DNA of 64,000 nt from Letharia columbiana (taxonomy: Eukaryota > Ascomycota > Lecanoromycetes > Lecanorales > Parmeliaceae), in the NCBI RefSeq assembly GCF_014066305.1, contig NW_023501108.1, positions 100,001-164,000 of the forward strand, given 5' to 3'. The position numbers and the translations under genes are program-made. Of this stretch, positions 38,201 to 53,015 are shown piece after piece. The number at the start of each line of letters is the position of its first letter. Within the stretch, counting starts at the first letter, position 1. Below the pieces are notes generated by a model. It had not been told where the DNA came from, ran no database searches, and saw nothing but the letters and a program-made list of their open reading frames with translations.

Positions 38201-38950
38201 TATAAAGATTAACGCGTAATCGCTTCTTATTAAGAATAATTATATAATATTCGCTAAATTATTAAAAACTTATTAATTAATTATTAAATCTCTTATATAC
38301 GCTATATTAGATATAAGACTAAATATTATATTCGCTATATTGATAATCTTATAATATTCTTTAAATTCTATTAAAATCTATTACGCGGCTATTAAGCGTA
38401 TCTTTTAATATCTTAAAATAATTATTTACTAATATCTTATTTATAAAGATTTACTTTAAGATCTAATTAATTATATTAACTTTAATTAAATTAGTAATTA
38501 TAATACTTATAGATTAATTTTAGATTATATTTATAATCTAGAAAATAAAATAATTAACTAATCTTTTAAGCGATAAGCTATTATTATATTATTTATTTAT
38601 AAAACTAAATATATTAATTAAATTTAGATTATAAAAAAAATTATTTAACTTCGAAGATTACTTAGTTAAATCTATCTTAATAAATCGCTTTAAATAATTA
38701 TTATCTTCGATAATAATTAAAGCGTAATCGCTTTAATAAAAAATTCTTAATATTATAATCGTATTAAGTATATTAATATTTAATATTATTAAATACGCGG
38801 CTAAATTACTAATAATAATATAGATTTTAAATATATTTCTATTAATAAATAGATAGTTAATAGACTTATTAAGGCTCTATATAAGAATAAATTTAAGCTC
38901 TTTCGAGAACTTATTAGTCTAAAATCTCGCCTATAAAATAATTATTCCTC
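35300..38950 (+). pseudogene. Copia C polyprotein: gag knuckle to RNase H
   Basis: A possible zinc knuckle at about 35338-35370 reads YYIYYKKYYYIK, consistent with C-x2-C-x4-H-x4-C after C-to-Y changes. From 37821 to 38800 one frame can be followed: KLNKIFYSLK*FPR (37821-37862; normally KLNKALYGLKQxPR), FYINNIFIIN around 37968 (YVDD as YINN at 37971-37982), and RIKYINI*YY*IR (38760-38798; normally KHIDIxYHxIR of RNase H). Protease and integrase should lie at 35580-37400, where the frame is too mutated to quote. Not functional. Confidence 0.8.
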
Positions 38951-39097
38951 GTATCTCAGCGATACACTTATTATTAAGAAAGAGTTAACTTTAACACCTT
39001 AAGGGGTAAATAAATTATCATTAAGAAAAACGTATCTCAGTAATACGCTTATTATTAAGAAAGAGTTAATTTTAGCACCTTAAGAGGTGAATAAATT
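38950..39097 (+). repeat. Direct repeat pair in Copia C 3' region
   Basis: A 67-bp unit at 38950-39016 recurs at 39031-39097 (spacing 81). Each begins CGTATCTCAGCGATAC, itself able to pair GTATC with GATAC, and contains CACCTTAAGGGGT, another inverted motif. Differences are mostly C/T and G/A. Confidence 0.85.
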
Positions 39098-39099
39098 TC

Positions 39100-39484
39100 G
39101 AGTAGATTAAGTCTTTCGACATTACCACTCATATAAGAGCCTGCTTCTAATTGATCCCCACAATGGATAATCTACCCGGGCCGCCCGCCGAGCGACTTGC
39201 TATTTTACACCGAAATAGCTATTTCTTCAGCGCTACTATTACTACCGCTATTAAATCTTCAGAGCTCTTTTAGAACGCCCTTACCTATACCTCATTCTAT
39301 TAATACATTATACACAAGGCGCATATCACTACTATATCATCAACAATCGGATATCTAGAACGTGATATAATCGTTTTTAGATTTCAACTTTTCATATTAC
39401 CTACCCTATTATAAACGTTATAAACTTCCAGCCTCTAATTAATCGATATTTAATGTACATCAAGTAAACTGGAAATAAAATTTT

Positions 39485-39520
<36 letters not shown>

Positions 39521-39830
39521 AACTTTTTATATGGGGTGGATGGAATTTCCCATGCACATACCCTCTTCACCTTTGCCACCCGGCGTTCGGATATGGCCAT
39601 TTACTCGAATAAGGGGGATAAAGAAATAGAGGTATTTTTTCGTTTTCTACTTGTTTGATTCGAGCTGCATTTCGAGTATATAAGAGTGTCGAAATATATT
39701 ACCTAACTGAATTAGAAGGTTAGCCGAGGCGAGGAAGATTTATCGAGGCTTAACGATATATATATTCGTGATACTCTCTATAGTTAGATCTAATCAACTA
39801 AGTATTTTATCTACTACTTTCAACAGTTAG
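39100..39830. other. Island that escaped RIP, including the C 3' LTR
   Basis: Normal-looking DNA with many CpA/TpG, e.g. CTACCCGGGCCGCCCGCCGA near 39170, CCATGCACATACCCTCTTCA near 39550. It spans the 3' untranslated region and 3' LTR of C. The 5' LTR of the same element is mutated, so the two LTRs differ in RIP load. Contains a 33-nt A run at 39486-39518. Confidence 0.7.
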
Positions 39831-42800
39831 ATATTATATAAGTAAGGCTCTTATAAACCTTTATTCGATTAGAGAACTCGTCTTAAAGGTTCTTAAATAT
39901 CTATACGTTATACTCCTTAATTTAATACCTCTTATAGAGATATAAAACTCGATCTATAAGAATCTATTTTCGAATTAAAGTTTAATAATAACTTTAAGTA
40001 ATATCTAAGAATTAATATATAACTAGATCGCTAAAATTATATAAGAGATAATACTTTTATAAGATCTAAATAATAATCTAATAAAGGATATTTTATTATT
40101 TCTTATTAATATCTTTTAAATTAAAACTAAGTATTATAAAAGCGATTATTTTATTAATAATCTTTATTTTGAATATTAAGTTAGAGATTAATTAGCTTAA
40201 AATAATAGAGAACTCTTCTTATATCGCTTTTAATATTATATACTTAATTTATATATAAAATAAAGATTAATTAATATTATAAATAGAGTATAGCTATTAT
40301 TATATTAATATTTAAATAAAATTAATTTTTAATTAAATCTTTCTATAGAGTAATTGCTAGAGAAGATTCTCTATATATAATATTCTAAACTTATTATAAA
40401 TTATAATCTATATTCTATTTATTAAGACTTTTAATTTATAATAATATTAATAAATAAGAATAGAGCTCTTAATTCTATCGCTAAAATTAATAGCTTTTAA
40501 TCTCTTATCTAAGATTATAAGATAAATTTATTAAAAGTTAATTTTTAATAGAGAGATAAGATAATTATTAATCTCTATAAAGTATTTCTATTAAAATATA
40601 TTTAGTCTTTATATATATAAAGATAAAAGTAATAAGCGTTAATTTAATAAAATAGCGTTAAAAATTAATCTATTAATAATATAGTTAATCTAGAAAAAGT
40701 ATTTACTATATACTATTTTAACTAGAATTATTAAAATCGCATATATTAAGTTTTATATATCTTTTAAAACTCTAATATCTCTATTTTATAAAACTTACTA
40801 AATCTTAAAGTTAAACTTTTTTATATTTTTTAAATCGATTTTTTCTAATAATAAATAATAGAATATTAATATCGCTAATAGTTTTATAATAGTTAGAGAA
40901 AATTTAATTTAAAGAATTTATATAGATATCTTTTTTTATTATTATTAAATAATTTATATTAACTTCGAGATATAGTTAAGCTAATTAGAGAATTAAGTTA
41001 TTTAAAAATTAGTAAATATTAAAATATATAGAAGGCTTTAAATATATAATATTAAAATATTTTTAATTAGAATAATTTATATTAATTCGAGAGAGTTAAT
41101 TATTCTACTAATTATAGCTATAACGCTTTTATTAATAATAACTTATAAATTAATTATCTTAACTTTACTCTCTTTTATCTAATAATAAATATAAAGATCG
41201 CGAATAATATCTCGAATTTTATTATTTTATATTAACTTATAATACTTTTTTTTTAACTTATTATATATCGCTAAGAGTATATATAAAAATTATAAAGCGA
41301 ATTTAAAAAGAGATATTATAAAGGTAATCTCGATTATTACTTTACTCTTAAGAAATAAATAAAATTATAACTAATTTTATATTAATTCCTTAGTCTTTTA
41401 TAGAATTTTAATTTAAAAATTATTTAATTAATAATTAATATCTATCTTAACTAATATCTCTAGATATTTATAAAGATTATCGAGAAAAATTTCCTTTATA
41501 TCGATAATATAAATATAAGCGATATTTCTTATATATAGTATATATAACTTATTTTAATTAATTCTTATATCGATTATAATATAATAAATCTTTAAAACTA
41601 CTATTATAATATCTATCTCTTTTTAAGATTATATTATAATTATAATATTATTAATATATATTATTATCTTTAATATTCTATTTCTTATTTATATCTTTAA
41701 GATTTAAGAGTTATAAATAATATATTAAATTAAATCTTTAATTATAACTACGAATAAAAGATAGCTTAGAAGATTCTTTTATCTTATATCGCTTTATATT
41801 ATAATTATTTCTTCGATATAATTATTAATATAGATCTTAATCTTAGCTTTCTTATAGATAAGCTATATCTAAATAATAAATTTTTTAAATATATCTAATT
41901 CTTTTAAGATCGCTAGAAAAAACTTATAATTAACTTAATTATATATTTTTTCCTAATTAAGAAAGAGAATAGCGATTTTCTCTTACTTTTATAATAACTT
42001 TTTAGCGAGTTTATACTTAATTATTAAATACTAAATTATTTTAATATTATTATCTATAAATCTCTTTAATAAAAAAGCTAACTATTATTCGCTAATTATT
42101 TTATTTAAAGTTTTTATTAAATATTATATTAAAATATTTATAAAGATTTTATAATTTATATTTATAATAGATAGAGAATAATAATTTTTAATATTAATTT
42201 ATTTATCTTTATTCTAAAAAAGAATAATAAAAATCTTATTTATCTAATACTCTAAGAGTTTTTACTCTCGCTATATCTAATTATGAAAAAAGATTAATCG
42301 CGTAATAATAATTAAGATTTTCTTTTTCTTCTTCTTCTTATATTCTATAATAGCTTTATAAAACTTACTTAAAAGATTATCTTTATCTAATAAGATTTTT
42401 AAGAATATTCGATAAATAGTAATCTATATCTCTTAAGCTTTAATAGGATTTTTTATTTTAATAATATCTATTAGACTTATCTAATCTATTATATACTATA
42501 AAATTTTATTTTAAACGTCTTTATTTAAAGATTTTATATTATAAAGATTTCGATAGTAGTCTATTACTATTCTAAGAATATCTTTTAAATCTATATATAT
42601 CTCTTCTTAATTATTCTTTAGAGCCTCGATAAAGCTATAATTTATATATCTAATCTTTATAAAAAATTATCTTATTAGCTTCTTATTAAGAATAAGATAT
42701 TTAATTATAATATTATAGAAATAGAATTAATTATATATATCTATAAGCTATTTCTTACGCGTTTTAATAATTACTATTCTTTTCTCTAATTTAAAATTTA

Positions 42801-45707
42801 ATAATTCGAGATATTTTTTCTTTTATAGTTATAAATAATTACGTTATAAATTATACTTAACTTTCTAATCTACTCTATAATTATTCTTTATAATATATTT
42901 TATAAATTACGCTATTAATATCTTATAAATTATTTACTCTTTTATTAAATTTTTCTTTAAGAGAGTTTATAATATCTTTAAATATAAAGCTTATATCTAA
43001 TTTCTTTATAGAAGTAAAGATAATAATTTTTATTATTTAAATTTTTAAATAGTTATAGAGGTTATTTTTATTATAATTATCGTAGTCTTATAATTAATAA
43101 GTAAACTATTAAACGCTATCTTCTAATTCTTTAATTCTTCTATCTAATTATTCTAAATATAAATTTAATTAATTCTAAAAACTAAGATTCTATCGTTTAA
43201 GAAGTATATAAAAACTTTAAGATCTAAATTTTAAATTCTTTAATTATCTATTAAATAATATATCTTATCTCTTTTAAGCTTTAATAATAATTCGAATAGC
43301 GTTCGCAGCTATAAGAGAGATAAGAAGATTATAAAGACTTTATTTATAGCGACTAGCGTAAAATTTTAATCTCTCTTTATTATATTATAGAATATTCGTA
43401 ATAATATTTATTTAAATATTTTAATATTTACTTTTAGTTATAATAGTTTTTTATCTCCTTTAATTAAGATATATATCGATATTACTATAAATATATATCC
43501 TTTATATTTAATCTTATAGACTAAAATTCTTTTATTATCTCCTTTATAGAGAATATAATTTAAGTTTTTATCTTTTTATTACTTTATAAATTTAATATTT
43601 ATAATAATAGCGACTTTATTCTTTTTAACTCGATAGATTATAATAACTATTTATAAAAATAATCTTTTATAATATTTCGTAATTTTATTAAATAGATTTA
43701 TCTTTTAAAATAGTAGAATATTAACTCTATAACTCTATATTATATTATATATTTTTTTAAAATAATTTAAATTTAGAATTAAATAAATATTAAGTAAGAT
43801 TATTTATATCTTATATATAGCTATAATTATAATATAATAAATTTATTCTTTATAAAAAAGAACTTTATAGTATTTATAGATTTTAATACTTATAATTTCT
43901 CGCACTTAATTATTAAATACGCTTTTTTATAAATATTATATATTTCGATTAAATTTATTAATCTAAATCTAACGCTAAACGCTTTATTATATTTTAATCT
44001 TAATTATTTAATTATAAACTTAAAGCTATATATTTTAAAGCTTTTTTTAAAAATAATTATAATTTTACTACTTATAACGTCTTTAAACTTCTAATATACT
44101 AATTAGAATTTTAAACTCTTAAAATTTTTTATCTCTATTATCTATATAGCTAGAAGATAAAAATCTATAATATCTAGCGAATTCTTATTTATTATATATA
44201 TTTAAGGCTTCTTTATATAATATTTAATAATATTTATAATTAATAAATCGATATAAAAGCTTTAATTCTTAATTTCTTTAATAATCGCGAAAGAATAATA
44301 ATATATTATTTAGTCTTTAACGTTATAGAATTCTATAAATATTATATTTTTAAGCTTTATAATTTTCTTTAATTTTTTTATAATTTATTTTAAAATTAGT
44401 TTATTCTACTTTCTTTATAATTCGAATAATATTTTTAAATAGAGTTATCTATTATCTTTAAAGACCGATATCGCTAAAGCGATAATATCTCTCTCTTTCT
44501 TATTATATCGAATAAATATTACTTTACTCTTTTATATTAATATATATAAAGATTATAATTTAAACTTAAACTTTAATTTAATATAACTTAATAAAATTAC
44601 TTCTTTCGATATCTCGCTTCTTATTATCAAAGATAAAGTATAAATTAAACTTATCTTCTATAGCTAAGCTTTCTTTATCTTTTTCTTTATTAATAATTAG
44701 AGAAAATCGAGGATATCGACTCGCCCTTATTTAAAGATTAATATTTCGAGCGATAAAGATAAGAGAGCTATTTTTCTTATTAGTCTATCGCAGTCTTACA
44801 ATTAATAATTCTATTTATAAAATTTATAAAACTAAAAAAAGTCTTTTCTCCTTAGTCTTAATTTCTCTACTATCTTCTATCTCTTCTCACACTATTTATT
44901 CTTCTTAGCTCTCCTCTACTTCTTTCTCTTCTACTTCTCTAATATATATTAATTAATATTCTCTTTATTAGCGATTTACCCCTTTAGAAAACCTAGATTA
45001 AAATATTTTTTTTAATAAAAGAGAGAAGATTAGCGAGACTTAATAGATATTAGATCTATTTTATTATTAGATTATAACTTATTTAAAAATAAACTACGCT
45101 TTAACAATATATTTTTTCTTTATATTACTTCGTTATTTAGTTAATTCTTAATAAATTATTTATTAATAATTTTAAATTATTAATTTAAAAAAGACTTTTT
45201 TATAATAATTTTAATAGAGTTAGATATTAATATTATAGCGTTATATTAATAATCGATATAATATATTAATTATTTATATTATATTTTAATTTAGATTTTT
45301 TAGAATATATCTTCTAATAAAACTTTTAGCCCTTAGATTTTAATCGTTACCCCTTTTAATTACTTTATTTTAATAAAAAAGTTTTTTATATTATAATATA
45401 TATATATTTTAAAGAGTAATATAGCGATAGCGAGGTATTAAATAAAATAGCTTATTAGAATAATAAAAAGACTTTATCTATTATATAATTATTTATTCTC
45501 TTTAAGTATTTAATAGAGATATAAAGATATTTTATTAGAAAATAGTTAAGAGTTTATAGCTAGATTTTTTAGATATTAAGCCTTTAGAGTTATTACGTTA
45601 AGATATTATATATAGACTTAAATACTATTAATAAGACGTCGCTATTAGCGCTCTTAGAATATATTACCATCATTAGCGACACCTCTAAAAAAATTATTTT
45701 TTAATAT

Positions 45708-48700
45708 TTTAAATATAATAATTATTAGCTTATTAAGATTAATTATAATAATAAAGATTTTTAAATAATATTAAATATTATCGCTAAATATTATAAATTT
45801 AAAGACTTTAAGCTCTATATAAAGCTAATTCGCTAATTACTTAATATTACTTTTATTTTTAAAAAAGATATTTATTAATATAAAAAAGATTTTTATAAAA
45901 TAATTATCGAAATTATTAATTTATATAAATCGCTCGCTTTATTAAAACTCTTTCTAATTTAACTCTTTCTTATAAAACTTAAAAACTTTTTAATATCTTT
46001 ATAATTATTTATATTTAGACTTACGAGCTATATAATAATAAGATTATTAAATTTAATAAAATTATTTATATTACGATAAATAAAAAAACTTATCTACTCT
46101 TATTTAAAGATAATAATATTACTATATATATTATTTATAATAATAAAAATAAAAATAAAGATAAGTAGTTTATTAAATATTATAAAATCGGCGGTTTAAA
46201 AGCTAATCGCGAAATTTATTCTCTATATAAGATCGTTAAATATAAATTTAAATATTCTCTTACTAAATATTAAACTAAGTTTTTTTATTTAAAATTTAGA
46301 AAGTTTATATCAAATAAGAAAAAGAAGAAAAAGATTTAAATTATTATAATTAACTTTAATAATATAAAGAAGAATCTTAATATTAAGCGTAAGCGTATCG
46401 AAGAAATATCTTTTAATACCTTTATTTTAGAGGAGAATAAATATTTTAATACTAACTATATCTTTCTAAAAGAATTAAATTTAATTATATATTATATAAA
46501 TCTTAGTTTTAATAATTTTAATATTCTCGATATAATTAATAATAAAAAAATTATTAATTTAATAATCGTCGATTTTAATTTAAAGTATAATCTAATAACT
46601 ACTAACTTCGCTAATCTATATTCTTATATAATAATAAACTCTAATTACTCTCACTATTTCTTTATTAATTATTTAATATTTATTATTTATAAAAAGATTT
46701 ATTCTTGTTTTATCCGCGATATTAAGAGTAATTAAATTTAACTTTTTAATTATAATATTATTAATTTAGATTACTTCGTTTAAAATAAGCGTATAAATAT
46801 TATTTTATTTAATATTTTATATATACTCGATATAGATATTAATCTTCTTTTTATTAATAAACTCTTAAACTTCGATATTATAATCGTTTTTTATAAGACT
46901 AATTATATTTTAATTAAAGATAATCTAAAACTTATAAATACTTATAATCGAGATTTATTCTTTCTTAACCTCTAAAATAATTTAAATAATATTTTAACGA
47001 TATATAATATTTCTTTAAACTTAATTTATTAACTTTAATATATTTATATAAATTATTTAAATTAATAAAATTTAAATAAACTCCCCGCTATAGTAGTAAA
47101 TATAAATTTCACTAAGAATATCGCGAATAAGTATACTTACGAGTACTATATTATAAGGCGTTAGAAGACTATTTTCTATATTAATTCTATTACGCTTAAT
47201 ATATAATTAAATAAATTTATTTATAACGATCTTATAAAGCCTTTATTCTCTATTAATTTTAATAGCTATAAATACTTTATAATATTTAAAAATAATTTTA
47301 TCTTTTATTTTAAAGTTTACTATATTCGTTATAAGAGTAAAATCTTCGCTATATTTTTATAATTTAAGGTTTATCTTAAATCGTATAATTATAAAATCTC
47401 TTATATTCGTTTTAATAATAAGAGCGAGTATATATTTAAAGTCTTTTTTAATTATCTCGCTCTATTAGATATTAAATAAAAATTTATTATTTTTAATAAT
47501 TCTTAAATAAATAATATAATTAAGTATTTTAGATAAACTCTATTATATAAGATATATTTTATTCTATTAAGCTTTAATCTTAATAAAATTTTTTAATCTA
47601 AAATTATTATTATCGCTAATTATTTAATAATATAATTATCTAATATTAGAATTATCGTAATCTCTTTTAAAGCTTTTTATTAATAAAAGTTTATTCTTTT
47701 CTATTTATATATAATTAATTTTATTATTTATATAATAAAATAAATTTAAAAGAAGTTTATAAATTAAAGTAAAAAGTATATACTATTAGAGTATAAAAAG
47801 AAATATATTTTTTAATTATATAATTTTATTAAGAAGATAATTATTCGCGCTAATAGCGTATACTTTATAAAAAAATAACCTCTAATTATAGACTTAAAAG
47901 AAGAAATTAAGATTTATAAATTTTTAAATAAATAATAATATCTAATAGTATTAATATTCGCTATAGAGAAGATATTAAATAAATAGCGTATTACTAATAT
48001 TTTAAAAGATATTAAATTTAAAGAAGTATTAGAAGACGTTATATTTATAATTAAAATAGTTATTAAATCTTTAATAACTTTAAAATCTTTAATATTTATA
48101 AGATTAAAATTAAATTTCCTCTAATTAATTAATAAATAAGTATCTTCGCGAAGATTTATATAAGAGTCTTTAATATAGCGAATTTAATTAACTACGCGAG
48201 AGCTCTTAGCTTAAATATCTTTAATATAAACTATTTAATTTACTTAATTAAATATTATATTTATATCTATATTAATAATTTAATCTATAATATCTATATA
48301 AAAAATTTTCTTAAACTTAAATTTACTATCTACTATTATTAAAGTTATATAAACTATTTACTATTAAAAGTAGAATATTAGATATATTAGAAAGAATAAT
48401 TATAACTAAAAGACTAATTATTAATTTATAGAATATATAAATATTTATATATATAAAATAGATAGCTAATAGTAACTAGTAATTACTAGCTCTAATAATA
48501 CGCGATATATTATACGATAATCGAAGGGATTAATATTATAACACTCCCCGATAGCCTTAGAAGCTAGATTCCTTAAACCCTAATATACTATATCTTATAT
48601 ATATCAGTTTCTAAATCCACACTTTATATTCGGAATTAATTATTTACTCAACCTTATTAAATCTATAAAAAACTCCGATAAAGAAAATAGAAAGAGTGCC

Positions 48701-51210
48701 GGGGCTTTTAAATACCCGTTTCGAGGTTTTTGATATTTTACCCATATTATTTCGAGACCTCAAAATAATCTAAGAGTTTTAATAATTTACCCGTATTGTT
48801 TCAAGACCTCGAAATAATCTAAAGATTTTAATAATTTACCCGTATTGTTTCGAGACCTCGAAATGATCTAAGAGTTTTAATGGTTTACCCGTATTATTTT
48901 AGAATCTCGAATAAAATAAGGATTTTAGTTCGATATTTTTTATATAGGAATTAAATAGCGATAGCCCTCTCGTCGATAGATACGAGCCAAAAAAATGAAC
49001 TGTCGCTATAAGGTGTATCTATTTATAAATAATCACTAAAGATTTAATTTAATATCCATATTAGAAAATATAAGAATATTCGATACTATTTTATTCGCTT
49101 TTAGACTTATAATCTATTAAAAATAGAATATTAAATATATTAGAAAGAATAATTATAACTAAAAGACTAATTATTAATTTATAGAATATACGAATATTTA
49201 TATATATAAAATAGATGGCTAATAATAGCTAATAATTACTAGCTCTAATAATACGCGATATATTATACAATAGCCGAAAAGGCTAATATTATAACATTTA
49301 CAAAGATTATAAATTAAATACTATTTAAAAAATATTATATAATTATTTAAATCTTATAATTTTAAATCTACGAGATTTATTTCTTAACCCTCTTTTAAAA
49401 GCCTTTATAATATTTATCTTACTTACTAATTATATTAATAAATTAAATATTTTTAAATTTATTATTTATAAGTAAATTATATCTAATTAACTATCTTAAA
49501 TAAATTAAGAATTTTTTATAAAAAATAAGTATAAATCTCTTATAAATAATAATACTTAATATCTTATTTAAACGCTTTTTAAAGCTTATATTCTAAAAAA
49601 TAAATAGATTTATATCTTAAAATAAAGCCTTAATAAAAAAATTACCCGCTATAAGATATATTAAGTTATTTAAAAATTCGAATAATAAAAGAATTATAAT
49701 TATTATAATACTTTTATATTAATAATAAAGTCTATAAATTATAAAGCGATCTTCGCGCTTATAATTATTTTAAATTAAGATCTAGAGTAAATAAATATTA
49801 AAATTATCTTTCTATATAATAATATAAAAAAAGAAATTTATATACGCTAACTCGATAGCTTTAATAAAAATAATATTAAGATTTATAAGCTAAATAAGAT
49901 ATTTTATAATTTAAAATAATTCTCTTAAATCTAATATTAATATTTCTCGAAATATATAAAGAAGTTAAGTCTTCTTTCTATCGAATCGAATAATAATATA
50001 TTTATAAATCTTAAAGAGGATATTATTATAACGCTTTATATTAATAATATCTTAATTACTAATTTTAATAAAGTTAAAATTTAATAAATTAAAAAGAAAT
50101 TTAATATAAAGTTTTATATATCGAATTTAAGATTATATATCTATTACTTAAATATAATTATTAAAAGAAATTATTATAACGATATTCTTCGTCTAGAATA
50201 AAAGATTTATATTATTTAATTCTTAAATTATTTTAATTATTAAAACTTTATCTTAATATTAATATCTCTCGAAATTAATTATAAACTAGCTTTTATCGAA
50301 GAGAGCTATATCGCTTTAAGGAAATTATAAAAGAATTATTAATCTATAATAGAATCTCTTATATATATTATACTCGATACTTATCTCGATATTATTTACG
50401 CGATATTATTAATAAATTATTATTTAATTAATCTAACTTTAGCGTATTAGAATATAATTATTTAAATCTTTTAATATTTAAAAAATATAGTATATTATAA
50501 ACTTATATATAAAGACTCTTTTTAAGAGCTTATTAATTATATTAATTCTAATTAAGTTAATAATATAATTTAAAGATTAATATCTAGCTATCTTTTTAAT
50601 ATAAAAAGCGATATAATTAATTTATTATCTAAACGTTAAGCTATTATAATATTATTTATTTATAAAATAAAATATATTAATTAGATATAAATTATTAAAA
50701 AAGCGATTTAATTAAAAAATCTATTTAATTAACTTCTTCGCCTCGATAATATAAACTTTAAAATTATTATTATTTTCGATAATAATTAAAGCGTAATTAC
50801 TCTTATAAAAAATACTTAATTTTATACTTATATTAAATATATTAATATTATTTATTATTTTATATAAAAAAAGATTAATAATAATATTATAAATATATAA
50901 TATATTTTTATTAATAAATAAATAGCTAATAGACTTATTAAGGCTCTTTATTTAAATAAATTTATTATTTTTTAAGACGCCCTTAGAATAGAAGTTATAT
51001 CTACTTACTCTTTAAATAATTATTAATCTTACTACTATCTTAGTATAGCCTTAATTTATAAAAGAGTTATTCTATTATATTTATATCTAGATCTAAAAAA
51101 ATTATCTATTATTACTTACTTTAGAAAAGTTATTTTATTAATTTCTATACTATAAATAATTAACTTAAATTACTTATTAAGTCGTTATATATATTAGATT
51201 TAATACTCTA
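45708..51210 (+). pseudogene. Copia A2 pol region
   Basis: Continues gag after the LINE. 45985-46790 matches fragment A5. After T4, 49881-49922 reads IYKLNKIFYNLK*F (KLNKALYGLKQ motif) and, in the same frame, 50034-50057 reads LYINNILI (LYVDDILI). 50815-50860 reads TYIKYINIIYYFI, the KHIDIxYHxIR motif of RNase H. Order and spacing match Copia C. T4 interrupts at 48362-49296, upstream of these motifs. Translation is blocked throughout by stops. Confidence 0.8.
48362..49296 (-). mobile_element. TRIM-like element T4
   Basis: 935 bp. LTRs of 182 bp (48362-48543 and 49115-49296), TSD TTTAC at 48357-48361 and 49297-49301. Minus-strand LTR starts TGTTATAATATTAG, the canonical TG preserved, and ends CTTTTAATA. 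Purine tract GGGGAG lies directly before the 3' LTR, primer motif GATTATAAGTC directly after the 5' LTR. Hairpin 48955-49010, tandem units 48710-48925. Confidence 0.93.
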
Positions 51211-51975
51211 TAAACTCGCTATTTTATATTAAAATAGCTATTTCTTTAACGCTATTATTACTATCGCTATTAAAACTTTTAAAGCTCTTTTAAAAAATCT
51301 ATATTTATTTATTATTAATATCTCGAATATTATATCTTTAAATTATCGCTATTATAGCTATTATTATTAAAAATTAATTATCTAAAACGACTTTTATAGA
51401 GATTTTATAGTCGGCGATATATAGCTAGAAGAATTTCTTCTAATTATCTTATTTAACTATTCTTATAAATATCCTTTAATTTTAAATTAATCGATTTTTA
51501 ATATATATTAGATAATCTAAAAATAAAATTTCCGAAAAATCGCTTTTTAATAAAAAGTAGAATTTAGATTATATTTAAATAAGGGCCTAATCTAATATAG
51601 TCGTTTTTAGATTTCGACTTTTTACTTTATCTACTCTATTTTAAATATTATAAACTTTAAATCTTATATTTTTTAATTTCATTTATATAAGAGAATAAGA
51701 GTATAGAGAGTATAAAGAATATATTTTTACGCTAACTATCTAATACTAACTTATCTTAACTATTTAATATTAATTTTACTTTTACTATTTAATACTAACT
51801 TATTATAATTATTTAATTTAGATTTTACTTTAATTATCTAATATTAATCTTATTTTAATAACTCGATAAAAATTAAATCAAGTTATTTTATCTTATTTAC
51901 TCGATTTTAAACTCGTTAATATTAAACTTCGTATTTATTAGATTTCGCTTATAAGAGAATATATACGAAGGAGAG

Positions 51976-52124
51976 TATTAAAATTCGGATTACGTAACTC
52001 TTAGCGTCTTAGCGATTATATAATATAATTATATAATATATCTTAGCGTGTTTATATCTAGTCGCTCTCTTCTCTATAGTAACTTCATAGTTAATAACTA
52101 AGTATCTTATCTTATATTTCTATA
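51976..52124 (+). repeat. 3' LTR of Copia A2
   Basis: 149 bp, same length as the 5' LTR (31120-31268). Begins TATTAAAATTCGGATTACGT and carries the AATTACGTAA-type remnants of the CACGTG boxes. Preceded by GAAGGAGAG and followed by TSD ATATA. Confidence 0.9.
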
Positions 52125-52835
52125 ATATATACTTAACGCTAAGATTAAATTAATTAAAAAATTTATATAATTAAATTATTTTTTTAATAATTTATATCTA
52201 ATTAATATATTTAATCTTATAAAAAAATAATATTATAATAAATTATTATTTTAATAACTAATTAATAGTAGTAGTATTTATATTAAAAATATAATTAAAA
52301 ATAAAATATTAAATATTTTAATTAATTATTCAATTTATATTTATATAATTAATAAATAATTTTAAAATTTCTCTAAATATTAACTATTAATTCTTAATAT
52401 CGTTTAGATATTAAAAAATATACTTAATAATCTTTTAATAGGATTTATCGAGATTTAAGATATATTTAAAGATTATTAAAATAATAAATATAAGATTAAA
52501 TTAAATACTTAATATTATATATATAATGAATTTTATAATTAATTAATAAATATAGTAAAATTAATTAATTAAAGTAAAATTATTTTTAATGATATAAAAT
52601 TTATTATTATTAATAGAAATAGATAATAGCGTAAAGCTTAATATATTATATTTCTTTAAAAAATTTCTTAATATAATCTTTTTAATTAAGACGTAGAATT
52701 TAATTAATATAATTTTTAATAATTATTATATTAAAATAATAAATATAAGATCTTAAATTAATTATTTCGAATTTCTTATTAAGCTTATTCTTAATATTTT
52801 ATATTTTAATTTTATTAAGATTTATAAATATCTAA

Positions 52836-53015
52836 TATTATAATATTAATCTCTTCGATTATTATATAATATATTATATATTATTAAAGCTAGTAATTAC
52901 TAGCTATTATTAATTATCTATTTTATATATATATATATTTATATATTTTATAAATTAATAATTAATTTTTTAATTTTAATTATTTTTTAATATATCTAGT
53001 ATTCTACTTTTAATA
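52836..53015 (+). mobile_element. Solo LTR of the T family
   Basis: A single 180-bp T-type LTR with no partner, flanked by TCTAA (52831-52835) and TCTAG (53016-53020), a 5-bp duplication with one G-to-A difference. Left by recombination between the two LTRs of a T element. Contains the perfect palindrome GCTAGTAATTACTAGC (52889-52904), which is also in T1. Confidence 0.88.

Noticed and set aside
45700..52124. Separate solo Copia fragments either side of LINE L2
   Set aside because: Matching 16-bp TSD on both sides of L2 and the ATATA TSD outside both LTRs show one element, A2.
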